Shown here piece by piece: positions 15,846 through 23,423 of a stretch of DNA of 64,000 nucleotides (the first letter of the stretch is position 1; the number at the start of each line of letters is the position of its first letter). Source of the stretch: DASXRU01 sp034665305 (GTDB lineage: Bacteria; Acidobacteriota; Blastocatellia; Pyrinomonadales; Pyrinomonadaceae). The DNA is taken from the NCBI GenBank assembly GCA_034665305.1, contig JAXDFZ010000010.1, forward strand, positions 1 through 64,000, in the 5' to 3' direction. The notes under the pieces are model-generated. The model was not told the origin of the DNA. It did no database searches and saw nothing but the letters and a program-made list of their open reading frames with translations. The position numbers and the translations under genes were made by a program.

Positions 15846-17084
15846 ATGGACAACGGAAGAGAACAGCGCGGACTTGAGATAGCGGCGAAGGCAAAACTGC
15901 AGCGGGCTGGCGACAGATGGTTTGTTCCGTCTCAAACAGGCCGCCACACGTTCTACGAAGTTAAGCCTGATACAGCTAAGCCCCATTGCACCTGTCCCGA
16001 CTTTGAAGAGCGGCAACAGCGTTGCAAGCATATCTTCGCGGTCGAATACGTGATCCAGCGCGAATTTACTTTCGATGAAAAAACGCAGACCGAAACTGTC
16101 ACCGAGACGGTGACGGTTAAGGAAACCTACAGTCAGGAATGGTCAGCGTATAACGCGGCTCAGGTGAACGAGAAAGATCAGTTTCAATCCCTGTTACGGG
16201 AATTGTGCAAAGGCGTAGGCGAGCCATCACAGAAGATCGGGCGTCCGCGCTTGCCGTTTGAAGATATGCTTTTCGCTGCAACCTTCAAAGTATTTTCTAC
16301 GGTGTCACAGCGGCGGTTTATGAGCGATTTGCGCGATGCTCACGCGAAGGGCCCTATCTCAAAGGTTCCTCACTTCAATTCAATTTCAAACTACCTTGAA
16401 AGCGAAGTCTTAACGCCCTATCTCGAAATGTTGATAGAGGAAAGTAGTCTCCCGCTTACGGCGATTGAATCGGACTTTGCCGTTGATTCATCAGGTTTCT
16501 CAACTTGTCGTTTCTTCCAGTGGGTTGACGCGAAATACACCAACCCTCAACTTATGACTAAGCGCGAATGGGTTAAGGTTCACTTGATGTGCGGAGTGAA
16601 AACAAACGTAGTGACAGCGGTAGCGATTAGCGGACGCCATGCTGGCGATAGTCCGTTCTTCAAACAGCTAGTCGATACGACCGCCAAGAATTTCGTAATG
16701 CAGGAAGTGTCTGCAGATAAGGCTTACTTATCAGCCGACAATCTGCAGACAGTGTTAGACCACTCAGCGAGGCCGTACATTCCATTCAAGGCGAACAGTA
16801 GCTCTGCGTACCATAAGAACCCGCTTTGGAAAAGGATGTATCACTACTTCCAGTACAACCAAACATGGTTCATGCAGCAATACCACAAGCGCAGCAATGT
16901 CGAGTCCACGTTCAGCATGATCAAGGCGAAGTTTGGCGATAGCCTGAGAAGCAAAACCAAGACAGCGCAGATCAACGAAGCCCTCTGCAAAATCCTTTGC
17001 CACAATCTGTGCTGCTTGATTCAGTCAATGTTTGAATTGAAAATCAAGCCTGAGTTTTGGACGCAAGAAGGCACTGCCATTTAA
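15846..17084 (+). CDS. DDE transposase with N-terminal SWIM zinc finger
   Basis: 412 residues. Near residue 45 is a SWIM finger: HCTCPDFEERQQRCKHIFAV (CxC-n-CxH), a DNA- or protein-binding module. Residues 200-400 form an IS4/IS5-like RNase H fold: first Asp in FAVDSSGF, second in SADKAYLS, and the Glu in RSNVESTFSMIKAKFG, with the Y/R-rich E-helix of this superfamily. It cuts the terminal repeats and joins them to target DNA. AAAGGCAAGG upstream of the ATG can serve as ribosome site. The 9-bp duplication at the element ends agrees with this superfamily. No independent inverted repeats immediately around this gene were found, so it belongs to the whole 4.8-kb unit. Confidence 0.9.
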   Translation: MDNGREQRGLEIAAKAKLQRAGDRWFVPSQTGRHTFYEVKPDTAKPHCTCPDFEERQQRCKHIFAVEYVIQREFTFDEKTQTETVTETVTVKETYSQEWSAYNAAQVNEKDQFQSLLRELCKGVGEPSQKIGRPRLPFEDMLFAATFKVFSTVSQRRFMSDLRDAHAKGPISKVPHFNSISNYLESEVLTPYLEMLIEESSLPLTAIESDFAVDSSGFSTCRFFQWVDAKYTNPQLMTKREWVKVHLMCGVKTNVVTAVAISGRHAGDSPFFKQLVDTTAKNFVMQEVSADKAYLSADNLQTVLDHSARPYIPFKANSSSAYHKNPLWKRMYHYFQYNQTWFMQQYHKRSNVESTFSMIKAKFGDSLRSKTKTAQINEALCKILCHNLCCLIQSMFELKIKPEFWTQEGTAI

Positions 17085-17123
17085 GACTGCCATAACGGTG
17101 GGCCAAGAAACGGTGGGGCGCAC

Positions 17124-17152
17124 AAGGGGTGCGCCCTTCTTATTTTGCGATT
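17124..17152 (+). terminator. Intrinsic terminator after the transposase
   Basis: GGGCGCAC and GTGCGCCC pair across a five-base loop, followed by TTCTTATTTT. It lies about 40 bases after the transposase stop. Confidence 0.75.
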
Positions 17153-17336
17153 CTGCTAGACTATAGCCAAGTAAGCGGCTATAATTCTGTGTGAACAATG
17201 CTTCGATTCGCCCGATAACTTCTTTGCTTGCTGCAACTTGAGGCAACTAAGAATGCGCGTTCTCCATCACAGGTTTGTGGCAGCACTATCGACGTTGCTG
17301 GTCGTTTTTGGCGGCGCAGCACGTGGAGAGTACATC

Positions 17337-17522
17337 ATGAAGAAGAATATCAAATCAGACCGTCCGACTGTTCCGACCGTTTACACGACTCGGAGCGGCA
17401 GTCGATTTGTACGCGCCATAGACGTTATTCGTAGCGAGGCGGGACGCCGAGAACTTTCACTCCAGTTGAAAAATCAACCGAAAAGTTCCTTGAAGGGCGG
17501 TCGTTTGTCTAAAAAATCTTAA
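17337..17522 (+). CDS. Small basic protein of the transposon
   Basis: 61 residues (MKKNIKSDRPTVPTVYTTRS...), strongly basic at both ends, ending GGRLSKKS. GGAGAG lies 7 bases before the ATG, which is why I prefer this start; an upstream start at 17253 would add a hydrophobic stretch resembling a signal peptide. Family not recognised. It ends 9 bases before the membrane-protein gene, so the two are probably co-expressed. Confidence 0.55.
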   Translation: MKKNIKSDRPTVPTVYTTRSGSRFVRAIDVIRSEAGRRELSLQLKNQPKSSLKGGRLSKKS

Positions 17523-17531
17523 ACCTTTTCG

Positions 17532-18398
17532 ATGCCTTACAACCTGCTCCTTCTTCCTCTGTTGGGTGGGTTTCTCTTTCTTCGCTGGTGGAATCCTACT
17601 AGATACCACGCTCTACGGGCGGAAAAGGAGCGCCTTCTAATCCTTGCGGCTATCCCTGGCTTGATGAGCCTCATAGCCGCCTTCGCCCTAGTCTCTGGCC
17701 TAGGCTACCTCTTCCCATGCGCATCGTGGCCCCGCGTTCCGTGTTTTCCGGCATGGTGGCAATCGCATGTCCCCTTTGACTACGCTGGCACGTCGCTCTT
17801 AGCGTTTGCGCTGGGGGCTACTGCATGGAAACCGCTTAATCTGGTTTGCAGCAGGGATAAGGCAATAGACCGAATCATCGAAGAGGATAAAGACGCCTTT
17901 GAAATTCTACTGAAAAAGGCACAAGATAACGCCAACACAGTGGCCGTAACCATGTCCAATGGTAAGGTCTATGTCGGCTACGTCCTGCACACTTTTAACC
18001 CTGCGTTTCCGACTCGCTTCATTAAAATCCTGCCTACAAAAAGTGGGTACCGAGACGACCTCGATAAGACCTACCATTTCACTGTCTTTTATTCTGAAGC
18101 CTTAGATCAGATCGATCTGGATTTTGAGCAGAACTATAATGACTTTCTGGATGTTGAGCACCAACTTAAAGATTTCACTGATAAGAAAGGCGACAAAACA
18201 AAAGCAGAGAAAAAGAAAATTGACAAGCTAGAGGCTGAGCGTCAGAAGCTTGAGGATATACTGGATCAAATTGCTCTAGAAGCTGACGCATTCGGCATCG
18301 TTCTCCCGGTCTCTGAGATCAGGTCTCTAAACATTTTTAGCGAATACATCCATTCAAAATATTTTTCGTCACCCGCTGAGCACGCCAACGAAACCTAA
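17532..18398 (+). CDS. Passenger membrane protein with cytoplasmic coiled coil
   Basis: 288 residues. Three hydrophobic segments lie at about residues 3-18, 35-60 and 82-98. The rest is soluble: a beta-rich part with VAVTMSNGKVYVGYVLHTFN, which resembles an SH3/Sm-like small barrel, interrupted by a highly charged coiled coil (residues 215-250, KKGDKTKAEKKKIDKLEAER) and then VLPVSEIRSLNIFSEYI. The layout, membrane anchor plus small barrel, recalls DUF6338-type proteins, but this is a visual impression. It is the last gene before the right end and its function, perhaps a host-benefit or exclusion trait, is unknown. Confidence 0.65.
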   Translation: MPYNLLLLPLLGGFLFLRWWNPTRYHALRAEKERLLILAAIPGLMSLIAAFALVSGLGYLFPCASWPRVPCFPAWWQSHVPFDYAGTSLLAFALGATAWKPLNLVCSRDKAIDRIIEEDKDAFEILLKKAQDNANTVAVTMSNGKVYVGYVLHTFNPAFPTRFIKILPTKSGYRDDLDKTYHFTVFYSEALDQIDLDFEQNYNDFLDVEHQLKDFTDKKGDKTKAEKKKIDKLEAERQKLEDILDQIALEADAFGIVLPVSEIRSLNIFSEYIHSKYFSSPAEHANET

Positions 18399-18416
18399 TC
18401 AGCCGAACTGCTAAGT

Positions 18417-18448
18417 CTGCACAAAAACTAACTATCCTGCACAAAAAG
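18417..18448 (+). repeat. Right subterminal iterons (two copies, 20-bp pitch)
   Basis: CTGCACAAAAAC at 18417-18428 and CTGCACAAAAAG at 18437-18448, again exactly 20 bp apart and in the same orientation as at the left end. The inner iterons are thus direct while the tips are inverted, giving the two ends different geometry. Confidence 0.85.
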
Positions 18449-18461
18449 GGACTCCAAAACC

Positions 18462-18480
18462 CGACTTTCTGTGCAAAGCC
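18462..18480 (-). repeat. Right terminal inverted repeat
   Basis: Perfect complement of the 19-bp left end GGCTTTGCACAGAAAGTCG. Confidence 0.92.
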
Positions 18481-18489
18481 AGATCACTG
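18481..18489. repeat. Target site duplication, right copy
   Basis: AGATCACTG, identical to the nine bases before the left end. Confidence 0.92.
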
Positions 18490-18721
18490 TATATCCCAGT
18501 ATCACTGTATACCTGCTAATCAACTTAAGCCTTAGGGGATTCCCTTACACATTTCCTCAGGATTTGTGAGGAATCTCATGCAAGAGATGTTGCTGTTAGG
18601 TTGGCGTGGATAGCCGGTATCCAATTTCTCTTTTTTCTCACCGCTAACAAGAAATCAGTTAAGGGAACGGTAACTCTTGTGATTGCGAGGTTTCGCTTCG
18701 CGTTTACGGCGTTTTGTCCAA

Positions 18722-18737
18722 TGGCACGTCTATTGAA
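18722..18737 (+). promoter_or_regulatory. Possible sigma-54 promoter of the subtilase
   Basis: TGGCACGTCTATTGAA matches the consensus TGGCACG-N4-TTGCW with the correct -24/-12 spacing but with A in place of the -12 C. It lies about 62 bases before the ATG. The sigma-54 activator gene is the nearest plus-strand gene upstream if the transposon is removed. Tentative because of the -12 mismatch. Confidence 0.4.
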
Positions 18738-18798
18738 ATAGGAACCAGCGAAACAGGAACTCTGAAGTCGCCCTAAATCAATAACGAGGATAAGCCCC

Positions 18799-21060
18799 AT
18801 GTTACGAAGAATCACAGCCACCCTCAGCTTAGTCAGCCTGATTACAGTTTCGCTGCTTCCCCTGACGACCTTTGCGGCGCCGCGCAAACAGGGCAACGCT
18901 CAGGCAAACGGCCAGGGACATGCGAAGAAGTCAGCGCCGGAATTCAGCTCAACGGCAAACTCCAGCGCCACCGTCCGGGCCTTGATTCAAACCAAGGGCA
19001 TGCCGTCGTCATCTCTCGATACCGCGTTGACCAACGCACGTGGCAACAAGCGGTCGACCTACACTGCTTTGAACCTTGTGGTTGCGGATGTGCCGCTGAA
19101 TTCAATCGCCGCATTAGCCGCCCGCGATGACGTCGCTTACGTTTCCCCGGATCGTCCCGTTAAGGCAGAGATGAATCTAACGACTGAGGCCACCGGCGCG
19201 TCGCAAGTGCAGGCAGGCTTCGCCGGAATGCCAGGAGTTGACGGTAGAGGCGTGACCATCGCCGTCCTCGACAGTGGCATCAGCGCCAATCACCCCGACT
19301 TCATGCGCAATGAAAAGTCGCGTGTTATCGCCGCAGTCGATTTCACTGGGAGCAGCAAGAGTGGTGACGCCGACGGTCACGGTACCGGCGTGGCCGGTAT
19401 GGCAGCGGGCAGCGGCGCAGCCTCGCAAGGTTACGAAGCCAATTATGCTGGCATCGCTCCGGGAGCGAATCTGGTTGACGTTCGCGTGCTTGATGAAAAC
19501 GGAGCCGGCCGGACCAGCAATGTGCTGGCAGCCATTAATTGGGTGATTGCCAATCAAAAGCAATACGGCATCGGCGTCATCAACATGAGCATGGGCACGC
19601 CAGTGCGTGAGTCGTATCGCCAAGATCCGCTCTGCCAGGCCGTCGAAGCCGCGGTGCACGCAGGTATCGTGGTCGTGTGCAGCGCCGGAAATCAGGGTCG
19701 CACCGATGTCATCGTCGGTAATAACGCCGATGGCTCTCCGATTTATCAACTGGCCTATGGAACGATTAGCAGCCCCGGCAACAGTCCTTATGTGATCACA
19801 GTCGGCGCCACCGATACACACAGCACGGTGCGCCGGTCTGATGACACGATCGCGTCGTTCTCGTCAAAGGGACCAACCCGCTTCGATCACTTTGCGAAGC
19901 CGGACCTCGTTGCTCCCGGACGCCGCGTGATTGCCGCGTTGTCGCAAGAGCCGAATTCGAACGTCGCTTCGCAGTATCCCGAGCGCGTTACGCAGCCGGT
20001 TTCGTCGGGCGCCGCGCTTAACAAGTATTTCAACTACTCCGGTACTTCGTTCTCAGCGCCGATAGTGGCGGGAACAGTGGCCCTGATGTTGGAAGCCAAT
20101 CGTTCGTTGACCCCTAACCTGGCGAAGGTTGTGCTAGTACGCACAGCGCAGATGCTGCCGGGTTACGAGAGCAAGCCGCAATCGCTGGTTTCGCAGGGCG
20201 CCGGTGAAGTGAACGTCGCCGCCGCAGTTGAGATGGCGCGCGCTATAGTTCCGAACGCGGACCATCTGAAAGCCGGCGATCATCTTTTCCGCGGCAATCG
20301 CACGCTGAGCTCACTGAGCAAGTCGTTCAGCATCGGCGGTCAAACAGTTTCGGCCAGCTCTCGCATTCTTTATGCGGGCGGCGTGCTCTTCACCGACAAC
20401 CCGCTGCTGACCAACGGCATTCTGGTCGGCGATGGAATTCTGGTTGGCGACGGCATCATGACCAGCGACGGCATCCTGGTCGGCGACGGCATTCTGGTGG
20501 GCGATGGTTACGTGCTTGGTAGTGGTTATGTGCTCGGCAGCGGCTACGTGCTCGGCAGTGGTTTGGGCGATTCGGTTGTGAGCAACGGCAATCTCGTACT
20601 TAACGATGGCATCCTCGTCGGCGACCGCATCACACTTAATGAAGGCATTCTGGTTGGCGATGGCTACGTGCTGGGCAGCGGCTACGTACTCGGCAGTGGC
20701 ATTCTGGTTGGCGACGGAATTCTGGTTGGCGATATGGTTAAGCTCGGCGACGGCATCGTCAGCTCCGATGGTCATATCTACAAAGACGGCATCCTGGTCG
20801 GCGACGGAATTTTGGTCGGCGACGGCATCCTCGTCGGTGACGGCTATGTGCTCGGCAGCGGCATCCTGGTCGGCGACGGAATTCTGGTTGGCGACGGATA
20901 TGTTTTGGGTAGCGGGATTTTGGTCGGTGACGGAATTCTGGTGGGTGATGGCTACGTGTTGGGAAGCGGAATACTAGTAGGCGACGGCATTATGCTCGCC
21001 GAAGGGATGCTGGTCAGCAGCGGGATTCTCGTTGGTGACGGCATTCTGGTTGGCGATTGA
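18799..21060 (+). CDS. Secreted subtilisin-like protease with hexapeptide-repeat tail
   Basis: 753 residues. A signal peptide (LRRITATLSLVSLITVSLLP) and propeptide lead into an S8 catalytic domain with Asp in TIAVLDSGISANHPDF, His in GDADGHGTGVAGMAAG and Ser in YSGTSFSAPIVAGTVALM. From about residue 535 to the end the chain is almost entirely six-residue units: 18 copies of GILVGD, 8 of GYVLGS and variants such as GIMTSD and GMLVSS. The codons of the copies differ widely while the peptide is constant. A strict six-residue period suggests a beta-solenoid or roll, possibly metal-binding through GDG. A role in surface anchoring or extension is inference. A strong terminator follows. Confidence 0.93.
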   Translation: MLRRITATLSLVSLITVSLLPLTTFAAPRKQGNAQANGQGHAKKSAPEFSSTANSSATVRALIQTKGMPSSSLDTALTNARGNKRSTYTALNLVVADVPLNSIAALAARDDVAYVSPDRPVKAEMNLTTEATGASQVQAGFAGMPGVDGRGVTIAVLDSGISANHPDFMRNEKSRVIAAVDFTGSSKSGDADGHGTGVAGMAAGSGAASQGYEANYAGIAPGANLVDVRVLDENGAGRTSNVLAAINWVIANQKQYGIGVINMSMGTPVRESYRQDPLCQAVEAAVHAGIVVVCSAGNQGRTDVIVGNNADGSPIYQLAYGTISSPGNSPYVITVGATDTHSTVRRSDDTIASFSSKGPTRFDHFAKPDLVAPGRRVIAALSQEPNSNVASQYPERVTQPVSSGAALNKYFNYSGTSFSAPIVAGTVALMLEANRSLTPNLAKVVLVRTAQMLPGYESKPQSLVSQGAGEVNVAAAVEMARAIVPNADHLKAGDHLFRGNRTLSSLSKSFSIGGQTVSASSRILYAGGVLFTDNPLLTNGILVGDGILVGDGIMTSDGILVGDGILVGDGYVLGSGYVLGSGYVLGSGLGDSVVSNGNLVLNDGILVGDRITLNEGILVGDGYVLGSGYVLGSGILVGDGILVGDMVKLGDGIVSSDGHIYKDGILVGDGILVGDGILVGDGYVLGSGILVGDGILVGDGYVLGSGILVGDGILVGDGYVLGSGILVGDGIMLAEGMLVSSGILVGDGILVGD
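20400..21058 (+). repeat. Coding hexapeptide array in the subtilase
   Basis: An 18-bp period runs through the 3' end of the gene, encoding GILVGD/GYVLGS units. Synonymous variation among copies (GGCATCCTGGTCGGCGAC, GGAATACTAGTAGGCGAC, GGGATTTTGGTCGGTGAC) shows it is not a recent tandem duplication. Confidence 0.9.
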
Positions 21061-21087
21061 TACCTTCCATCTGATTACCTCAACTTA

Positions 21088-21128
21088 GGCGCAGTTTCAG
21101 GTTAACTCCGAAACTGCGCCCTTTTTTT
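21088..21128 (+). terminator. Intrinsic terminator of the subtilase
   Basis: GGCGCAGTTTC and GAAACTGCGCC form an 11-bp perfect stem with an 11-base loop, followed by CTTTTTTT. Confidence 0.93.
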
Positions 21129-21172
21129 AATGGAGAAAGGTAGCAGCTCGAACGTGGGGGCTCAGATGAGAT

Positions 21173-21189
21173 GGCGTTGCACAGAAAGT
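21173..21189 (+). repeat. Solitary copy of the transposon tip
   Basis: GGCGTTGCACAGAAAGT matches the outer 17 bases of the transposon repeat at 16 positions. No partner end or iteron is seen nearby. It may be the scar of a related element. Confidence 0.5.
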
Positions 21190-21199
21190 ATTTTTAAGC

Positions 21200-21425
21200 C
21201 TGCTCTAAGCGCCAACGGCGCGGAATGAAAAAGCCCGGGCCAACGGCCGGGGAGTCGGTGCGGCATCTTCCCCCGAGCGCTGAAGGCGCGAAATCGGATC
21301 GGGGTTAGCAGCAGTAACGAGTAACTGACTATTTCGCACTTTCGCTGCTGGGACAGTTCCTGTCGGCCGAATCCTGGGCCGCTGGGCCCAGGCTATTACA
21401 TTTCGCGCCGTCAGCGCTCGAAGAA
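21200..21425. repeat. Large imperfect inverted repeat (family of 28030)
   Basis: The left arm (AACGGCGCGGAATG...AGCCCGGGCC) is complementary, with a few mismatches, to the right arm (GGGCCCAGGCTATTACATTT...GCGC). The right arm reappears at 28030-28085. It fills most of the gap between the subtilase and the next gene; the remainder up to 21638 shows no gene. Confidence 0.75.
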
Positions 21426-21638
21426 AACGACTAGACGCAATAAAATCTTGTTTTTTGTGGAAAGGCGATGTGAAAGAGCGGAGCTCTCCCTCAGGGTCGA
21501 GCTACTGCCCTAGGTCGATCTATGATTTCGCACTTTTCCAACTTATTTGTAATCGCTGACCGACTGATTTATTGTCACTCCTCACAAGAAAACGCTCAGC
21601 CGCTTGCCGCGGAAATTTGAACCAGTCGGAGACGCAAA

Positions 21639-22613
21639 ATGAATCGGAAGTTGATCGCACTGCCCTTGCTGTTGTTGTTTGCCTTCCCACTCAATCGCGC
21701 TCACGCGCAGACCGCCGCCGCGCCGTGCACGCCCGGCATCAGCTTTTGGAAATTGCTTGATTCCGTGAACCTTGGTTACGGCGATGGCCGGCTCTCCATC
21801 TCAAAGTTGTATGCCGTCTGCCTGCCCACGCCAGCGCAGCCCAGTACAACTAACTATCCATATGACCCTGATTCCGGAGGCAAACTCACTACTCGCGTGA
21901 AAAGCGCCGACGGCACGTTGCTCAATACCTACGTCTGGTACGCAGAAAGTATTGGCGGGTTGTGGGAGTTGAGCAGTTACAAAGTCCTCGGTGGTTACGA
22001 AACCGTAAAGCCGCTGGCTACCGGAAAATATCTGTTGGAGTTTGCCGTTGACGACAAGCCTTTCACCAGATTTCCTTTCTCGGTAGTGGCAATCAAAAGT
22101 GACGATCCTTACAAGCCCGCGGGTATGCGTTATTTCATCGAAGGCGCCTGGAACGATTACGCAAACATCTATTATCAGCGCAACGATCCGCAGTCGTCGC
22201 TGCAGTTCACCACCTGGGTTCAGGATAAGCGGGGCAACCAAAACGAGAACACGGCTTCTTACGAGCTAAAGCTTGTCAGGCTCAAAGATGGCAAGGTAAT
22301 TGGCGACGAGGCGGGGACTCTTCGACTTGAGCCACACTGGCTTAAGGCGCAATTGAACTTTCATGCCCCCGGGGACAAGAACGCGTATTTGAAGGGCGGA
22401 GATCTCATCGCCGAAGACGGCCGTTACTCGGTGCGGCTCACCATCGACGGCAAACTGTATGGCGAATACCCGCTCACGGTGGCGGGCGGAAAGGTTCAAC
22501 TTCAGGGAAAACAGATCCGTAACAACACCGATCCGATGGACTACTTGGTCGATTACATGGGCGGAGGACGTTACACCTCGTGGTGGCTCAGGCGAGAAAA
22601 CGCGAACCGATAA
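21639..22613 (+). CDS. Secreted protein of unknown function
   Basis: 324 residues with a clear signal peptide (ALPLLLLFAFPLNRAHAQ). The mature part is beta-rich with repeated strand-turn patterns (GKYLLEFAVDDKPFTRFPFS, GRYSVRLTIDGKLYGEYPLT), suggestive of Ig-like sandwich domains, and two early cysteines. No catalytic motif is seen. The DinB-like gene follows after 19 bases, so they may be co-transcribed. Family not recognised. Confidence 0.8.
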   Translation: MNRKLIALPLLLLFAFPLNRAHAQTAAAPCTPGISFWKLLDSVNLGYGDGRLSISKLYAVCLPTPAQPSTTNYPYDPDSGGKLTTRVKSADGTLLNTYVWYAESIGGLWELSSYKVLGGYETVKPLATGKYLLEFAVDDKPFTRFPFSVVAIKSDDPYKPAGMRYFIEGAWNDYANIYYQRNDPQSSLQFTTWVQDKRGNQNENTASYELKLVRLKDGKVIGDEAGTLRLEPHWLKAQLNFHAPGDKNAYLKGGDLIAEDGRYSVRLTIDGKLYGEYPLTVAGGKVQLQGKQIRNNTDPMDYLVDYMGGGRYTSWWLRRENANR

Positions 22614-22632
22614 CCGAACCGAAGCGACCCCT

Positions 22633-23154
22633 ATGGATCTCAATTATTTCATTCAGCGTTTCTCCCAAAACCGCGACGTATTCCAAAGTCTGCTGCGCGG
22701 CGTCTCAACCGAGCAGGCAGTCTGGAAGCCCGCTCCCGACAAGTGGTCCATGTTGGAAGTAGTGAATCATCTGTACGACGAAGAGTGCGAAGATTTTCGC
22801 CAGCGATTGGAACTAACGCTAAAGGATCCCGCTGAAGAGTGGCCGCGGATCGATCCCAAGGGTTGGGTTGAGAGCCGAAAGTACAGCGAACGAGAGCTGG
22901 GCGCGTCGCTGGATAATTTTCTCAGCGAGCGAGAGAAATCTCTTTCATGGCTGAAAGGCTTATCGGCACCGTCCTGGCAAAACCGTCATGAACGCGAAGC
23001 CGGAACTCTGTCAGCGGGTGACTTGCTCGCTTCGTGGTTGGCCCATGATTTCCTGCACGTACGCCAGCTCACCAGGCTTCACTGGCAATATCTAAGTTTT
23101 ATGACTGCGCCGTACCAAACTACGTACGCGGGGCCGTGGAAAGAACCGGCGTGA
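22633..23154 (+). CDS. DinB/YfiT-like four-helix protein
   Basis: 173 residues from the ATG at 22633. The opening IQRFSQNRDVFQSLLRGVS, the motif WKPAPDKWSMLEVVNHLYDE and the late ASWLAHDFLHVRQLTRLHW follow the DinB superfamily, with His residues at the three usual metal-binding places (NHL, AHDFLHV). Members are metal-dependent, often thiol transferases; the substrate is unknown here. The longer upstream frame overlaps the secreted protein and is rejected. Confidence 0.85.
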   Translation: MDLNYFIQRFSQNRDVFQSLLRGVSTEQAVWKPAPDKWSMLEVVNHLYDEECEDFRQRLELTLKDPAEEWPRIDPKGWVESRKYSERELGASLDNFLSEREKSLSWLKGLSAPSWQNRHEREAGTLSAGDLLASWLAHDFLHVRQLTRLHWQYLSFMTAPYQTTYAGPWKEPA

Positions 23155-23193
23155 TATTTGAAGGGAACAATTATTTGTGTGGAGGGTGAAGGG

Positions 23194-23376
23194 TACGCCG
23201 AAGGCGTTGAATAACTCAGCCCAGGGTAACACCCTGGGGAAAGAGCACACCACGGTTCCTACCCTGAAAGGGTTGGATTCTGTCGATTGTTTTACCCTTT
23301 CAGGGTAATGAGCCCTTTGCTCTCACATTTTCCCAGGGTGTTACCCTGGGCTGAGTTATTTAACGCCTTCGGCGTA
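23194..23376. repeat. Long nested inverted repeat
   Basis: The outer arms at 23194-23239 and 23332-23376 are complementary over about 45 bases (start TACGCCGAAGGCGTT). Inside, TACCCTGAAAGGGT at 23260-23273 pairs with 23294-23307. Each arm is itself a chain of small palindromes (CCGAAGG, CCCAGGGTAACACCCTGGG). Confidence 0.9.
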
Positions 23377-23423
23377 TGAACGTTTCACTCCCGCGACTCC
23401 GAATATTTCTTCTGAGAACACCT

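Larger units (their letters stand above)
13694..18480 (+). mobile_element. 4.8-kb passenger-carrying DDE transposon
   Basis: Both ends carry the same 19-bp inverted repeat, GGCTTTGCACAGAAAGTCG at 13694-13712 and its perfect complement at 18462-18480. The element is bracketed by a 9-bp direct repeat AGATCACTG at 13685-13693 and 18481-18489. Between them lie a SWIM-DDE transposase and at least five other small or unusual genes, with base composition visibly less GC-rich than the flanks. A 9-bp duplication is known for IS4-superfamily members such as IS10 and IS50, which fits the transposase fold. No second transposase is present, so it is a unit transposon rather than a composite. Confidence 0.92.

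Noticed and set aside
15330..17170. A separate smaller IS around the SWIM-DDE transposase
   Set aside because: No inverted repeat or short duplication was found immediately around the gene, whereas perfect ends lie at 13694 and 18480.
19177..20775. Long minus-strand frames opposite the subtilase
   Set aside because: They are by-products of GC-rich codons and of the 18-bp repeat; the S8 catalytic motifs are on the plus strand.
23376..23423. Upstream start for the unknown-function gene at 23424
   Set aside because: Its first codons fall at the end of the inverted repeat arm and no ribosome site precedes it.
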